Assembly (NCBI GenBank): GCA_046330955.1
Contig: JAXLRT010000017.1
Span: forward strand, 71,609-135,608
DNA length: 64,000 nucleotides
Direction of reading: 5' to 3'
From: JADJPO01 sp046330955
GTDB lineage: Bacteria > Actinomycetota > Actinomycetes > Actinomycetales > Kineosporiaceae
The translations under genes and the position numbers were made by a program. Under the pieces are notes generated by a model. It ran no database searches, was not told the DNA's origin, and was given only the letters and a program-made list of their open reading frames with translations. Below are positions 10,990-19,300 of the stretch, in pieces; the first letter of the stretch is position 1; every line of letters starts with the position of its first letter.

Positions 10990-12420
10990 ATGGCGTCGTC
11001 GGGGACAGCGGCAGCCGCGACCAGACACCTGTTGTCGCGCACCACCTATGGGCTGACCCCTGCGCTGGTCGCCGCCGTCACCCCGGCCCAGCGCTCGGCC
11101 TGGCTGGCGTTGCAGCTTCGTCCCTCGAAGATCGCCGACCCGACCTGCGACGCCGTGCTGAAGCGGTTGCCGCGACTGGCCTGGTCGACGGCCACCGTGC
11201 GGGCGCAGGTCGCGGCCGGCACGCTCGACAGCTGGGACGTCATGATGGACGTCTGTGTGGCGACCGTGGCCCGGGCGCTGTGGAGCAACCGGCAGCTGTT
11301 CGAGGTGATGGTCGAGCTCTGGTCGAACCACCTCAACGTCACCTGCCCGTCGAGCGAGGTCTGGGACAACCGCCATCGCTACGAGGTCGAGGTGCTGCGG
11401 CGGTACACCTTCGGCCGGTATCGCGACATGTTGCGGGCCGCCATCACGCACCCGGCCATGTTGATGTATCTCAACAACGCCTCCTCGACGAAGGACAACC
11501 CGAACGAGAACCTCGGCCGCGAGGTGCTCGAGCTGCACAGCGTCGGGGTGGACGGCGGTTACACCGAGCGGGACGTCAAGCAGTCGGCGTTGATCCTGAC
11601 CGGGCTGTCCACCAACTGGCAGACCGGCGCCTTCGTCTACCGCAGCGCCGACCACCACGTCGGGCCGGTGCGGGTGATGGGCTTCAGCCACGCCAACGGC
11701 GATCCCGACGGCCGGGCCGTGGTCGCCGCCTACCTCGGTTACCTGGCGGCCCACCCGGCCACCGCCCGGCGGCTGTGCCGCAAGCTCGCCGTCCGGTTCG
11801 TGCGCGACGACCCGCCGGCTGCCCTGGTCGACCGGCTGGCGCGGGTCTACCGGGCGAACGACACGGCGATCGCCCCGGTACTGGTCTCGCTGTTCGCCTC
11901 GCCCGAGTTCGCGGCCTCGGCGGGTGCCAAGATCCGTACGCCGTACGAGTCGCTGCTGGCGTCGGTGCGCGCCCTCGGCCTCACCCCGCCCACCTCCGGG
12001 ACGGCGCCGCTGACCGAGCTGTACTGGGCCTTCTCGACCGTCGGCCAGCAGCCGCTGGCGTGGCCGCAGCCGGACGGCTACCCGGACGTCGCGGCCGCCT
12101 GGCAGTCCGCGGGTGGCGCGCTGTCGCGGTGGAACCTGAACAACTCGCTGGCCAACAACTGGTGGCCCACCGGCTTCCGCCGTCCGGCGCTGACCACGTT
12201 CCTGCCCAAACCGCTGCCCGCCACCTACGGCGCGTTGGTCGACGCCGTGGGGTGGCGATTGCGCCAGGTCGGCGTCACCACGGTCGAGCGGACGGCGATC
12301 TGCGCCTTCTTCGGCGCCACCCCGGCGACCCGGCTGCGACCCGGCAGCGAGGTGCTCACCTGGCGGCTCGGGCAGCTGCTGGCGCTGCTGCTGAACACCC
12401 CGACCCAGGCCCGGCGGTGA
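10990..12420 (+). CDS. DUF1800 family protein
   Basis: A 476-aa protein of the DUF1800 family, which regularly occurs immediately upstream of a DUF1501 gene as here. The family hallmark HLLSRTTYGLTP at the N-terminus, LWSNHLNV, and the NENLGREVLELHSVG stretch are visible. Function is unknown. The stop overlaps the start of the DUF1501 gene by 4 nt, so they form a two-gene operon. No signal peptide is obvious with this ATG. Confidence 0.85.
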   Translation: MASSGTAAAATRHLLSRTTYGLTPALVAAVTPAQRSAWLALQLRPSKIADPTCDAVLKRLPRLAWSTATVRAQVAAGTLDSWDVMMDVCVATVARALWSNRQLFEVMVELWSNHLNVTCPSSEVWDNRHRYEVEVLRRYTFGRYRDMLRAAITHPAMLMYLNNASSTKDNPNENLGREVLELHSVGVDGGYTERDVKQSALILTGLSTNWQTGAFVYRSADHHVGPVRVMGFSHANGDPDGRAVVAAYLGYLAAHPATARRLCRKLAVRFVRDDPPAALVDRLARVYRANDTAIAPVLVSLFASPEFAASAGAKIRTPYESLLASVRALGLTPPTSGTAPLTELYWAFSTVGQQPLAWPQPDGYPDVAAAWQSAGGALSRWNLNNSLANNWWPTGFRRPALTTFLPKPLPATYGALVDAVGWRLRQVGVTTVERTAICAFFGATPATRLRPGSEVLTWRLGQLLALLLNTPTQARR

Positions 12421-13781
12421 GCTCCGTGACCGATGAGGGATGCCCGGACTGCGGGTCGGCCGAGCCGTTCGAGACTGCCGATTCGTTCGAACCGGCCGAG
12501 GTGGCCGGCGTCGGGCAGCGGATCTCGCGGCGCGCGGTGGTGCGGGCCGCCGGTGCCGCCGGGGCGCTCGGCGTCCTGGGGTCGGTGGCCGATGCGCCGT
12601 GGAACCGGCTGCTGTTCGATGCCCCGGGGGTGGCCTCGGCGGCGGCTGCGGCCACCGGCGACGTGCTCGTGGTGATCAGCCTGCGGGGTGGCTTCGACGG
12701 GTTGAGCGCCGTCGTCCCGGCCGCGGACGCCGACTACCTCCGGCTGCGGCCGACGGTCGGCATCCCGGCCGCCCGGTTGCTCGCCGGTGACGACCGGTTC
12801 GGGCTGCACCCGGCGATGGCGCCGCTGTACCCGTTCTGGCAGGACGGCACCTTCGGTGCGGTGCACGCGGTCGGCCAGGTCGACCCGACGCGCTCCCACT
12901 TCTCGGCGATGGCCGAGTTGCACCGGGCCGCGCCCGGTTCGGCGCTGCGCACCGGCTGGCTCGACCGCATGCTCGGGGTGAGTCCGGCCACGTCGGTGTT
13001 CCGGGCCACCCAGATCGGTCAGATCGGGCTGCTGGCCTCGCTGACCGGGCCGAGCCCCGAGCTGGTGATGTCCTCGATCGCCGACTTCACGCTCAACGGC
13101 GCCTGGAACGCCACCGAGGAGAAGCGGTGGCGCACCGCCCTGTCGGCCATGCACCGGGGTGCCCCGGCCGCGATCGCGGGTCCGGCCGCCAACGCCCTGG
13201 GCGCCGTCGCCACCACCGCCGCGCTGAAGGCCGCGGGCTACACCCCGGCGCACGGCGCGACCTACCCGACCGGCGAGCTGGGCGAGTCGATGCGTGACCT
13301 GGCCCAGCTGATCAAGGCAGGGGTGGGCCTGCGGGTGGCCTGTCTCGACGTCGGCGACTGGGACTTCCACGCCGAGATGGGCACGGTCGACTCGGGCCGG
13401 CAGAAGGACAAACTGGCCGAGCTCGCCGGCGCCCTGGCCGGCTTCGCCACCGATCTCGGACCCGCGCTGATGGCCAACGTGGTGGTGGTCACGCTCTCGG
13501 AGTTCGGCCGGCGAGCGGGCGAGAACGGCAGCGGCGGAACCGATCACGGCCTGGGCAACGCCGTCCTGCTGCTGGGCGGGGGAGTGGTCGGCGGTCGGGT
13601 GCACGGCGCGTGGCCGGGGCTGGCCGAGCAGGCCCTTGTGGACGGCGACCTGGCGGCCACCACCGACTACCGGCTGATCCTGCGCGAGATCCTCACCGAG
13701 CGCTGCCTGGTGAGCGCCCCCGACACCGTGTTCCCCGGCCTGACCGGCGCACCACTCGGCGTGGTCCACCCACGCAGCTGA
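12417..13781 (+). CDS. DUF1501 family secreted protein with Tat-like signal
   Basis: A 454-aa DUF1501 protein (sulfatase/alkaline phosphatase-like superfamily, function unproven). A twin-Arg region SRRAVVRAAGAAGALGVLGSV near residues 36-56 (RR followed by a hydrophobic stretch and Ala-rich cleavage area) suggests Tat export. Family segments include LVVISLRGGFDGLSAVVP, DPTRSHFSAM, GDWDFHAEMG and VTLSEFGRRAGENG followed by GTDHG. The GTG at 12417 overlaps the DUF1800 stop (GTGA); an alternative GTG lies three codons downstream. Probably acts outside the membrane together with the DUF1800 product. Confidence 0.85.
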   Translation: MSSVTDEGCPDCGSAEPFETADSFEPAEVAGVGQRISRRAVVRAAGAAGALGVLGSVADAPWNRLLFDAPGVASAAAAATGDVLVVISLRGGFDGLSAVVPAADADYLRLRPTVGIPAARLLAGDDRFGLHPAMAPLYPFWQDGTFGAVHAVGQVDPTRSHFSAMAELHRAAPGSALRTGWLDRMLGVSPATSVFRATQIGQIGLLASLTGPSPELVMSSIADFTLNGAWNATEEKRWRTALSAMHRGAPAAIAGPAANALGAVATTAALKAAGYTPAHGATYPTGELGESMRDLAQLIKAGVGLRVACLDVGDWDFHAEMGTVDSGRQKDKLAELAGALAGFATDLGPALMANVVVVTLSEFGRRAGENGSGGTDHGLGNAVLLLGGGVVGGRVHGAWPGLAEQALVDGDLAATTDYRLILREILTERCLVSAPDTVFPGLTGAPLGVVHPRS

Positions 13782-13895
13782 GCAGCCGTCTGCGGACGTG
13801 TCTCGCTCCTCGCGCGGTCCCGTGCCGAGCGGCGTGACTGCCGGGAGACCGGATGGCGCGCAGGTGATGCAGATCACTCCTCGAGTCGGCCAGGT

Positions 13896-13923
13896 TTGAC
13901 GACCCAGGGCCGATGAGTATCAT
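13896..13923 (+). promoter_or_regulatory. Sigma-70-type promoter of the RNA/NYN unit
   Basis: TTGACG (13896-13901) and TATCAT (13918-13923) separated by 16 bp, a near-consensus vegetative promoter in an otherwise GC-rich gap. Predicted transcription start is about 13930. Confidence 0.6.
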
Positions 13924-13929
13924 GAGCTC

Positions 13930-14005
13930 CATTGGAGCACCGTGTGCGGCTGTCCGTGCGCGTATTGCGACACCAGGGAGTCACTTCGGTGACTCCCTGT
14001 ATTTT
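13930..14005 (+). ncRNA. Candidate small RNA or attenuated leader upstream of the NYN gene
   Basis: A stretch of about 75 nt bounded by a good promoter (13896-13923) and a strong intrinsic terminator (13974-13999 plus U-rich tail). It has a small hairpin at its 5' end (GCTCC-att-GGAGC, 13926-13938). It matches no RNA family I recognise. Either an independent sRNA or a leader whose terminator controls the NYN gene 55 nt downstream. Confidence 0.45.
13974..13999 (+). terminator. Intrinsic terminator with UUCG tetraloop
   Basis: Perfect 11-bp stem CAGGGAGTCAC / GTGACTCCCTG closed by TTCG (13985-13988) and followed by TATTTTATG. A textbook rho-independent terminator, rare in such a GC-rich genome, located before rather than after the NYN gene. 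Confidence 0.8.
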
Positions 14006-14059
14006 ATGTCCGGTTTCTGTTCGGGGTCTTGTGTGACCATGTTCTGGCTGGGGGTGGTC

Positions 14060-14674
14060 ATGAGCGCTCGTCGAGTTCGGGTGTTCATCGATTTCTGGAA
14101 CTTCCAACTCAGCTGGAATGATGCGTCGTCCGGCGCGAAGTGCGATTGGCGTGCTCTGCCGGGCGCCATCTTGGGTGCCACAGCTGACGTCTTGAAGACG
14201 GTGCAGATTCTCGATCCCCTGGATCTCGAGGAGACCTTGCTCTACGCGTCGGTCGATCCCGAACGCGACGGCAATCTGAGGAACTGGCTGAACAACACCG
14301 TGGACCGGTTCCCGAGTTGGCGAGTCAGCGTACTCGAGCGGAGGCCACGCCCCAAGCAACTTCATTGCAGGCACTGTGGTGAGACCACATCGCAATGTCC
14401 CCGGTGCCAGACAGCCTTCGTGGGCAAGCCCGAGAAGGGCGTCGATTCCACCCTCGTGACCGACATGCTGTCTCTGGCGTGGCAAGGCGCTTTCGACATC
14501 GCTGTGCTGGTCAGCAGTGATGCTGATTTCGTTCCGGCTGTTGAACGCATCCAGGCATCCGGACTGAAAGTGATAAATGCCGCCTGGGCGAGCAAGGGCC
14601 ACCACCTCAAGGCAGCTTGTTGGGGCTCGTTCGACCTGAATGAGTCCATTTCGTCGCTCGTTCGTCCTTCCTGA
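14060..14674 (+). CDS. NYN domain protein with internal zinc-ribbon-like motif
   Basis: A 204-aa NYN (PIN-like, LabA/DUF88) protein, a fold that includes metal-dependent RNases. The first acidic residue is in VFIDFWNFQ (about residue 11), KGVDSTLVTDM carries a mid-domain Asp, and VSSDADFVPAVERI supplies the C-terminal acidic cluster. A C-x2-C...C-x2-C element (CRHCG, CPRC) sits in the middle and could bind zinc. The ATG at 14060 follows a G-rich ribosome site; further in-frame ATGs upstream would run into the terminator hairpin. Codon use is less GC-rich than neighbours, suggesting transfer. Nuclease activity is an inference from the fold. Confidence 0.8.
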   Translation: MSARRVRVFIDFWNFQLSWNDASSGAKCDWRALPGAILGATADVLKTVQILDPLDLEETLLYASVDPERDGNLRNWLNNTVDRFPSWRVSVLERRPRPKQLHCRHCGETTSQCPRCQTAFVGKPEKGVDSTLVTDMLSLAWQGAFDIAVLVSSDADFVPAVERIQASGLKVINAAWASKGHHLKAACWGSFDLNESISSLVRPS

Positions 14675-14717
14675 GCCGAATCGAACAGCCGGGAGCGGAC
14701 CTGGCAAGCTGGAGGGC

Positions 14718-15092
14718 ATGCCACCGCGTCGGCGCGTCGACCCCGCGGCCGGGCTGGCCGCCGTCCGGGCCTGGGCCACGGCCGACGGTGAGGTCGACCG
14801 GACGACGCTCGCGACCGCCGTCCGGTTCACGCTGGAGGAACTCGCGGCGCGCCACCCCGGGCGCAGCTGCGAGATCCGGGTGCCGCCGTTCGGCGTCGTC
14901 CAGGCGATCGACGGGCCGCGGCACACCCGGGGCACCCCGCCCAACGTGGTCGAGACGGACGCCGCATGCTGGCTCGAACTGGCCACCGGCGCGCTGGACT
15001 GGCCGACCGCGACCGCGGCCGGGCGGGTGCGGGCCAGCGGGTCGCGCAGTGACCTGGGCTCGGCGCTGCCCGTGGTCACGCTCCGGGGCTAG
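14718..15092 (+). CDS. Sterol carrier family protein, small
   Basis: A 124-aa actinobacterial protein usually annotated as sterol carrier (SCP2-like) family and found beside purF, as here. Typical segments are FTLEELAARHPGRSCEIRVPPFG and the terminal SGSRSDLGSALPVVTL. The ATG at 14718 has GGAGGG just upstream. Biochemical role unknown; lipid binding is only implied by the fold name. Confidence 0.8.
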   Translation: MPPRRRVDPAAGLAAVRAWATADGEVDRTTLATAVRFTLEELAARHPGRSCEIRVPPFGVVQAIDGPRHTRGTPPNVVETDAACWLELATGALDWPTATAAGRVRASGSRSDLGSALPVVTLRG

Positions 15093-15101
15093 GCTCGACC
15101 G

Positions 15102-15500
15102 GTGAGCCAGAGCGAACCACCCGCGGGCGATGCCCGGGACGCCGCCGATGTGACCGACCCCACGGAGCCGCAGATCGTCCGCGACCGGGACGACGTCCCG
15201 CCCGGCGCGGTCCAGGTGCAGCTGCGCCGGGCCCCGCGGTTCCTGCCGTTCATGCTCACCGGTGCCGTCCTCGGGCTGCTGATCGTCGTGACCATCGTCC
15301 TGCTGCGCTACACGCCCGAGGAGGCCAGTACCACCGCGCGGCGCTCCCTGCCCACGCCCGCTGCGGCCCCCGAGGTCAGTACCCGTGCGGTGCTGGGCTA
15401 TCTGGGATCGATCGGCGCGCTGCTCGGGGGGCTCGCCGGTGCGGGCCTGGCGGTGTTCCTCGATCGGCGCAGCGGGCCACCGGCGCCACCCTCGCGCTGA
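15102..15500 (+). CDS. Small two-span membrane protein
   Basis: A 132-aa protein with an acidic N-terminus, a first membrane helix (FLPFMLTGAVLGLLIVVTIV, about residues 47-66) and a second Gly/Ala-rich helix (about 97-118), ending in a basic, Pro-rich tail. GTG start at 15102, ten nucleotides after the sterol-carrier-family gene, so probably the same transcript leading into purF. Similar membrane proteins sit at this position in other actinobacteria; function unknown. Confidence 0.75.
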   Translation: MSQSEPPAGDARDAADVTDPTEPQIVRDRDDVPPGAVQVQLRRAPRFLPFMLTGAVLGLLIVVTIVLLRYTPEEASTTARRSLPTPAAAPEVSTRAVLGYLGSIGALLGGLAGAGLAVFLDRRSGPPAPPSR

Positions 15501-15522
15501 GGCGTGTGGGAGACTTCCCCTC

Positions 15523-16950
15523 GTGTGCGGTGTCTTCGGGGTTTGGGCCCCGGGCGAAGAAGTCGCAAAACTCACCTATTACGGGCTCTACGCTCTCCAG
15601 CACCGCGGCCAGGAGGCCGCCGGGATCGCTGTCAGCAACGGTCAGCAGATCCTGGTCTACAAGGACGTCGGCCTGGTTGCCCAGGTCTTCGACGAGTCGG
15701 CACTGCGTTCGCTCGCCGGGCAGATCGCCGTCGGGCACTGCCGGTACTCCACCACCGGCGGGTCGACGTGGCAGAACGCCCAGCCCACGCTCGGCGCCAC
15801 CGACAGCGGCACCGTGGCCCTGGCGCACAACGGCAACCTGGTCAACACCTATGAGCTGCGCGACTGGCTGACCCAGCGTTCGGGGCCGGGCGCCGACTCC
15901 GGTGAGCTGGCCCGCGGCAACACCACCGACACGGCACTGATCACCGCCCTGCTGGCCGGTGACGGGCAGAACTCGCTCGAGGCCACCGCGCTCGAGGTGC
16001 TGCCGCACCTGCGCGGCGCCTTCAGCCTGGTCTTCATGGACGAGCACACCCTGTACGCCGCCCGCGACCCGCACGGCATCCACCCGCTCGTCCTGGGCCG
16101 GCTCGACAAGGGCTGGGTGGTGGCCAGTGAGACCGCCGGACTCGACATCGTCGGGGCCTCGGTGGTGCGCGAGGTGGAGCCCGGCGAGATGGTGGCCATC
16201 GACCACAACGGGGTGCGGTCGAGCCGATTCGCCCCGGCGACCGCCACCGGGTGCGTCTTCGAGTACGTCTACCTGGCGCGGCCCGACACCTCGATCGTGG
16301 GCCAGGCGGTGCACGCCTCGCGCGTGGCGATGGGACGGCGGCTGGCCGTCGAGCACCCGGTCGAGGCCGACCTGGTGATCCCGGTACCCGAGTCCGGTAC
16401 CCCGGCCGCGGTCGGCTACGCCCAGGCCTCGGGCATCCCCTACGGTCAGGGCCTGGTCAAGAACGCCTACGTGGGGCGCACCTTCATCCAGCCCAGCCAG
16501 ACCATCCGCCAGCTCGGCATCCGGCTCAAGCTCAACCCGCTGCGCGAGGTGATCGCCGGCAAGCGGCTCGTGGTCGTCGACGACTCGATCGTGCGGGGCA
16601 ACACCCAGCGGGCGCTGGTGCGGATGTTGCGCGAGGCCGGGGCGGCCGAGGTGCACGTGCGCATCTCGAGTGCGCCGGTGACCTGGCCGTGCTTCTACGG
16701 GATCGACTTCGCCACCCGGGCCGAGCTGGTCGCCAGCGGGCTGAGCGTCGAGGAGGTCCGGGTCAGCATCGGCGCCGACTCGCTGGGGTACATCTCGCTG
16801 GACGGCATGGTGAACGCCACCGGGCAGCCTCGCGCCCAACTCTGTACGGCGTGCTTCACCGGGGAGTACCCGGTTCCGTTGTCGGATGAGGTCGTGCTCG
16901 GCAAGCGCGCCCTGGAACAGCCCGAGTTGCCGTTGAGCATCACTCCGTGA
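15523..16950 (+). CDS. purF: Amidophosphoribosyltransferase
   Basis: First committed step of purine synthesis: PRPP plus glutamine gives 5-phosphoribosylamine. The Cys immediately after the initiator (VCGVFG) is the N-terminal nucleophile, so the GTG at 15523 needs only Met removal and there is no propeptide. The glutaminase domain (GHCRYSTTG, NGNLVN) is followed by the PRTase domain with the PRPP motif VVVDDSIVRGNT and Cys residues near the C-terminus (LCTACF) that may bind an Fe-S cluster. 475 aa, normal length. Its stop is followed at once by the purM ribosome site. Confidence 0.95.
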   Translation: MCGVFGVWAPGEEVAKLTYYGLYALQHRGQEAAGIAVSNGQQILVYKDVGLVAQVFDESALRSLAGQIAVGHCRYSTTGGSTWQNAQPTLGATDSGTVALAHNGNLVNTYELRDWLTQRSGPGADSGELARGNTTDTALITALLAGDGQNSLEATALEVLPHLRGAFSLVFMDEHTLYAARDPHGIHPLVLGRLDKGWVVASETAGLDIVGASVVREVEPGEMVAIDHNGVRSSRFAPATATGCVFEYVYLARPDTSIVGQAVHASRVAMGRRLAVEHPVEADLVIPVPESGTPAAVGYAQASGIPYGQGLVKNAYVGRTFIQPSQTIRQLGIRLKLNPLREVIAGKRLVVVDDSIVRGNTQRALVRMLREAGAAEVHVRISSAPVTWPCFYGIDFATRAELVASGLSVEEVRVSIGADSLGYISLDGMVNATGQPRAQLCTACFTGEYPVPLSDEVVLGKRALEQPELPLSITP

Positions 16951-16964
16951 AGGAGCCGCGCGTC

Positions 16965-18104
16965 ATGACCCAGCCGATCACCTACGCCTCCTCGGGCGTG
17001 GACATCGAGGCCGGCGACCGTGCGGTCGAGCTCATGCGCGAATCGGTGGCTCGTACCCACATCGCGGCCAAGGCGGCCGGGGTGAGCGTGCTGGGCGGTA
17101 TCGGTGCCTTCGCCGGGCTGGTGGACGTCTCGATGCTGCGCGACTACACCCACCCCCTGCTGGCCACCAGCACCGACGGCGTGGGCACCAAGGTGGCGGT
17201 GGCCCAGGCGCTCGACCGGCACGACACGGTGGGCTTCGACCTGGTCGCCATGGTGGTCGACGACATCGTGGTCTGCGGTGCCCGCCCGCTGTTCATGACC
17301 GACTACATCGCCTGTGGCCGGGTGGTGCCGGAGCGGATCGCGGCCATCGTCTCGGGCATCGCGGCGGCCTGCGAGCAGGCCGGTTGCGCCCTGGTGGGGG
17401 GTGAGACCGCCGAGCACCCGGGCCTGCTCGGCCCGGCGGAGTACGACCTGGCCGGTGCCGCCGTCGGGGTGGTCGAGGCGGACGCCCTGCTCGGCCCGCA
17501 GCGGGTGCGCGCGGGGGACGTCGTCCTGGCGATGGGTTCGTCCGGCCTGCACTCCAACGGCTACTCGCTGGTGCGCCGGGTGATCGCCGAGGCCGGGTGG
17601 ACCTATGACCGGCACGTCGGCGATCTGGGCCGCAGCCTGGGCGAGGAGCTGCTGACCCCGACCCGGGTCTACGCGGCCGACATGGTCGACCTGACCCAGC
17701 AGCTCGGCGCCGGCCTGCGCGCCCTGTCCCACGTCACCGGGGGCGGGCTGGCGGCCAATCTGGCCCGGGTGCTGCCCGCGGGGGTGCTGGCCCGCGTCGA
17801 TCGCTCCAGCTGGACGCCGCCGCCCGTCTTCGAGCTGGTGCGCCGGCTGGGGCGGGTGCCGCTGGCCGACCTGGAGCGCACGCTCAACCTGGGCGTGGGC
17901 ATGGTGGCCGTCGTGGCGCCCGAGGCCGTGGAGGACGCGCTGGCACGCCTGCGCGCTCGCGGGCTGACCGCATGGGTGATCGGCGACGTCCGGGCGAGCA
18001 CGACGGGTGACACGAATGCGCCGTCAGGCGACGTCGTCCAGGGCACCAAGGGTGTCGACGGCGGTGCCGTCGAGATGACCGGGAGCTACGCATCCCAGGG
18101 GTGA
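16965..18104 (+). CDS. purM: Phosphoribosylformylglycinamidine cyclo-ligase
   Basis: Forms AIR from FGAM with ATP in purine synthesis. PurM hallmarks: ATSTDGVGTKV, FDLVAMVVDDIVVCGARPLFMTDYIA (split here as two adjacent motifs around VVDD), GGETAEHPG, GSSGLHSNGYSLVR and HVTGGGLAANLARVLP. The ATG at 16965 is preferred because AAGGAG lies 9 nt upstream, directly after the purF stop; a GTG at 16947 overlapping that stop is the alternative and would add six residues. The C-terminus has a variable Thr/Gly-rich tail of about 30 residues. Confidence 0.94.
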   Translation: MTQPITYASSGVDIEAGDRAVELMRESVARTHIAAKAAGVSVLGGIGAFAGLVDVSMLRDYTHPLLATSTDGVGTKVAVAQALDRHDTVGFDLVAMVVDDIVVCGARPLFMTDYIACGRVVPERIAAIVSGIAAACEQAGCALVGGETAEHPGLLGPAEYDLAGAAVGVVEADALLGPQRVRAGDVVLAMGSSGLHSNGYSLVRRVIAEAGWTYDRHVGDLGRSLGEELLTPTRVYAADMVDLTQQLGAGLRALSHVTGGGLAANLARVLPAGVLARVDRSSWTPPPVFELVRRLGRVPLADLERTLNLGVGMVAVVAPEAVEDALARLRARGLTAWVIGDVRASTTGDTNAPSGDVVQGTKGVDGGAVEMTGSYASQG

Positions 18105-18150
18105 GGTGCCCCGCAACGGGGAGGCGCGCTGCGGCGCCAGCCCGATGACG

Positions 18151-18372
18151 TCAGCGGCTGCTGCCGGCCGTCCATCCCCCGTACCCGTCGTCGGCGTCGT
18201 CGTCATCCTCGTCGGAGTACTCGTCCTCGAGGAGATCGTCGTCGTCAACCGGTGCGTGGTCGTTCGAGCCCGAGAGCTCTCGCTGGAGGGCCGTGTAGTC
18301 GGTGTTCGGGCTGAAGTACTTCAGCTGCCGGGCCACCTTCGTCTGCTTGGCCTTCTGACGGCCGCGCCCCAT
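18151..18372 (-). CDS. DUF3073 family protein
   Basis: A 73-residue highly charged protein beginning MGRGRQKAKQTKVARQLKYF, the conserved basic head of DUF3073, followed by a strongly acidic Asp/Glu run (about residues 40-62). Conserved actinobacterial synteny between purM and bldC supports the call. The ATG at 18372 has a GGGGG ribosome-site-like run upstream; the open frame continues upstream without family similarity. Function unknown; converges with purM. Confidence 0.9.
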   Translation of the reverse strand: MGRGRQKAKQTKVARQLKYFSPNTDYTALQRELSGSNDHAPVDDDDLLEDEYSDEDDDDADDGYGGWTAGSSR

Positions 18373-18922
18373 GGCGTCGACCCCCTCATGCATCGATCCG
18401 GGGCAGGCGCCCATGGCGGGGCCCCGGATGTTGGTCGTCAGTATGTCGTGCCCGTAACCGTACATCGTTGCCGCGCCGCTGGCATCCCGGCTGGTAGGAG
18501 TCACGCGAGTTGTCTGTGGTGGGCCTGCGGCGGGCACCGGGTGGGTCGGGGCCAGGTGCAGGCAGGGCAGCCGCGTGGCCGCACGGAGGAGCGGCCGGTG
18601 ACGGATCGGCCCATCCGGCGGTCCTCCGAAGAGGGGAAATTGGTCGCCAAAGCCGCAGATCGTCCGGAAACGTCGGCCCCGCCGCTACCATCGGGTTTGC
18701 GCTGGAAACGTTGTCCAGGTCGCTGAACGGGCCGGTGCCCCCGGGTGTTGGTCCGGCGGTCGGGCCCGCGACGTACAGCGGTGTGGCAACTACCCCAAGT
18801 GCTCCAAATGGGCGGTCCTGCCGCCTGAACGGCCGATATCCGGCGGAATGGCTCCGCTTCGCCCGCAGCACACGGCACCATGTAGGTAATCGGGGGTTCC
18901 CGCCCCGTTCCTGGAGGATCAC
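18373..18922. promoter_or_regulatory. Long bldC/DUF3073 divergent intergenic region
   Basis: 550 bp between divergent DUF3073 and bldC with no convincing gene; a 138-codon open frame on the plus strand lacks a ribosome site and has biased, low-complexity composition. The length suggests several promoters for the developmental regulator. A GGAGG site (about 18912-18916) precedes the bldC ATG. Confidence 0.5.
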
Positions 18923-19132
18923 ATGACCACCCGTTCGCCCGACGCCGAGCCGCTGCTCACGCCGGCCGAGGTTGCCGCTCTCTTCCGTGTCGACCCGAAG
19001 ACGGTCACCCGGTGGGCCAAGGCCGGCAAGCTCTCCTCGATCCGTACCCTCGGTGGACACCGGCGTTATCGCGAGTCCGAGGTTCGAGCACTGCTCGCGG
19101 GCATCCCCCAGCAGCGCAACGACGAGGCCTGA
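18923..19132 (+). CDS. bldC: MerR-like DNA-binding regulator BldC
   Basis: A 69-aa winged-helix-like MerR-type DNA-binding protein without effector domain. The sequence LTPAEVAALFRVDPKTVTRW and the wing LGGHRRYRESEVRALL match BldC, which in Streptomyces delays entry into development by cooperative binding to direct repeats. Size, the GGAGG ribosome site and the purM-DUF3073 context all agree. Followed by a hairpin at 19181-19203. Confidence 0.95.
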   Translation: MTTRSPDAEPLLTPAEVAALFRVDPKTVTRWAKAGKLSSIRTLGGHRRYRESEVRALLAGIPQQRNDEA

Positions 19133-19180
19133 CCACGGCGGGGCAGCCGGCCAGGATGCCCCGGCAGCACCGTTGCCGTT

Positions 19181-19203
19181 CATCGGGAGAACCACTCCCG
19201 ATG
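19181..19203 (+). terminator. Hairpin after bldC
   Basis: Perfect 9-bp stem CATCGGGAG / CTCCCGATG with a 5-nt loop, 48 nt after the bldC stop. No U-tract, as is common for actinobacterial terminators. Confidence 0.5.
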
Positions 19204-19300
19204 GGCGGCATCTGTGCGTCTGGCGATCGTCTGTGCCGGCCCGACACGCGCCTCGCCCGACGACCTTGACCCGGCCCCGACGGGCTGGCCCAATGGCCGC

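Noticed and set aside
10983..12416. Long open frame running into the DUF1501 gene from upstream
   Set aside because: This part is out of frame with the recognisable DUF1800 gene and lacks protein-like features; the real DUF1501 start is at 12417.
13913..14059. Longer NYN protein starting upstream of the terminator
   Set aside because: It would translate through the UUCG terminator hairpin and adds 49 residues unrelated to the family.
15385..15522. PurF propeptide encoded upstream of the catalytic Cys
   Set aside because: Those codons are a shadow of the small membrane protein gene; GTG directly before the Cys is the sensible start.
18510..18926. 138-codon plus-strand frame in the bldC upstream region
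   Set aside because: No ribosome site, low-complexity composition and it overlaps the bldC ribosome site; treated as promoter region.
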